Shown one piece after another: positions 25,231-25,387 of a stretch of 25,387 bases of DNA; the stretch's first letter is position 1; each line of letters opens with the position of its first letter. Both the position numbers and the translations under genes were made by a program. The notes beneath the pieces are model-generated. The model saw only the letters and a list, made by a program, of their open reading frames with translations. It had not been told where the DNA came from and did not search any database. Source of the stretch: Symbiodinium natans. Lineage: Eukaryota; Sar; Dinophyceae; Suessiales; Symbiodiniaceae. The DNA lies in assembly GCA_905221605.1 (NCBI GenBank), contig CAJNDS010000693.1, positions 62,501 to 87,887 of the forward strand. The letters run 5' to 3'.

Positions 25231-25387
25231 TTTGCTTTGGAGTGAAATTTTGAAAACCTACACGGCCAAGCCTGGACAGGACTTGAGCTTGAGCCACGGC
25301 GAGTAAGGGACCTCTTCAAGGATGTGCGAAGAACCACAGAAACACATGCTAGCACTTCGTGGTCGTTTGCTTGTCCTGGAGAAGCTC
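25231..25387 (-). promoter_or_regulatory. 5' flank of the large gene with possible spliced-leader relic
   Basis: In gene direction, CCGTGGCTCAAG occurs at 25299-25288, about 58 bp before the ATG. It matches the first four bases and the last eight of the dinoflagellate spliced leader (established: CCGTAGCC...GGCTCAAG), with the middle missing. A trans-splice acceptor (AG) is available at several places, such as GTGTAG at about 25258. No TATA-like element is expected or seen. The match is short and could be chance. Confidence 0.25.

Overview
Organism. This looks like nuclear DNA from a dinoflagellate, most likely of the Symbiodiniaceae/Suessiales type (inference). The coding exons almost all lie on the minus strand. 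The introns are short and mostly begin with GC or GA rather than GT, with the cut placed inside a small repeated AG|G motif at both ends. Introns and spacers carry long homopolymer runs and microsatellites, and there is a TTTAGGG-type telomere-like motif. No bacterial operon, ribosome-binding site, rRNA, tRNA, CRISPR array or transposase gene was seen.

Main gene. One minus-strand gene fills most of the window, from an ATG at 25230 to a TAG at 1783-1781. I could thread about 40 exons through it with compatible phases, about 13.3 kb of coding sequence or roughly 4,400 residues. In order the product has: a signal peptide; a thrombospondin type-1 repeat; a Cys-rich TNFR/furin-like stretch; a very long, mostly helical region with few Cys (exons 4-17); two PAN/apple-like Cys modules (exon 18); a strong coiled coil (exons 19-23); a region I do not recognise (exons 24-27); four DUF4215 (Myxococcus Cys-rich) modules with an unrecognised domain between them (exons 28-36); fibrinogen-like and discoidin (F5/8 type C)-like modules (exons 36-38); and a last large exon with an SBBP-like beta-propeller and a C-terminal beta-sandwich-like domain. 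No transmembrane or GPI segment was recognised, so a large secreted, adhesive or matrix protein is the best inference. That it is one gene rather than two is probable, not proven; the weakest joins are exons 2/3, 24/25, 27/28, 37/38 and 39/40.

Large intron. The intron at 7846-4477 contains the most unusual DNA of the window: about 24 tandem copies of a roughly 95-bp unit (5297-7560). Each copy is a long-stemmed inverted repeat followed by a C-run. The array is flanked by two short-period degenerate repeats in opposite orientation (GACAA type at 5150-5260, TTGTC type at 7622-7780). The right-hand one merges with three 23-bp units containing CCCTAAACCC.

Left end. Downstream of the large gene, 201-1780 holds no gene I can support. 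At 200-30 on the minus strand there is a small complete ORF for a 56-residue peptide with a signal sequence and a Cys-rich tail; it may be a short secreted peptide or the first exon of the next gene in the same direction.

Caveat. Exon limits were set by hand from reading-frame continuity, AG acceptors and protein-motif continuity. They should be treated as a hypothesis to test with transcript data.
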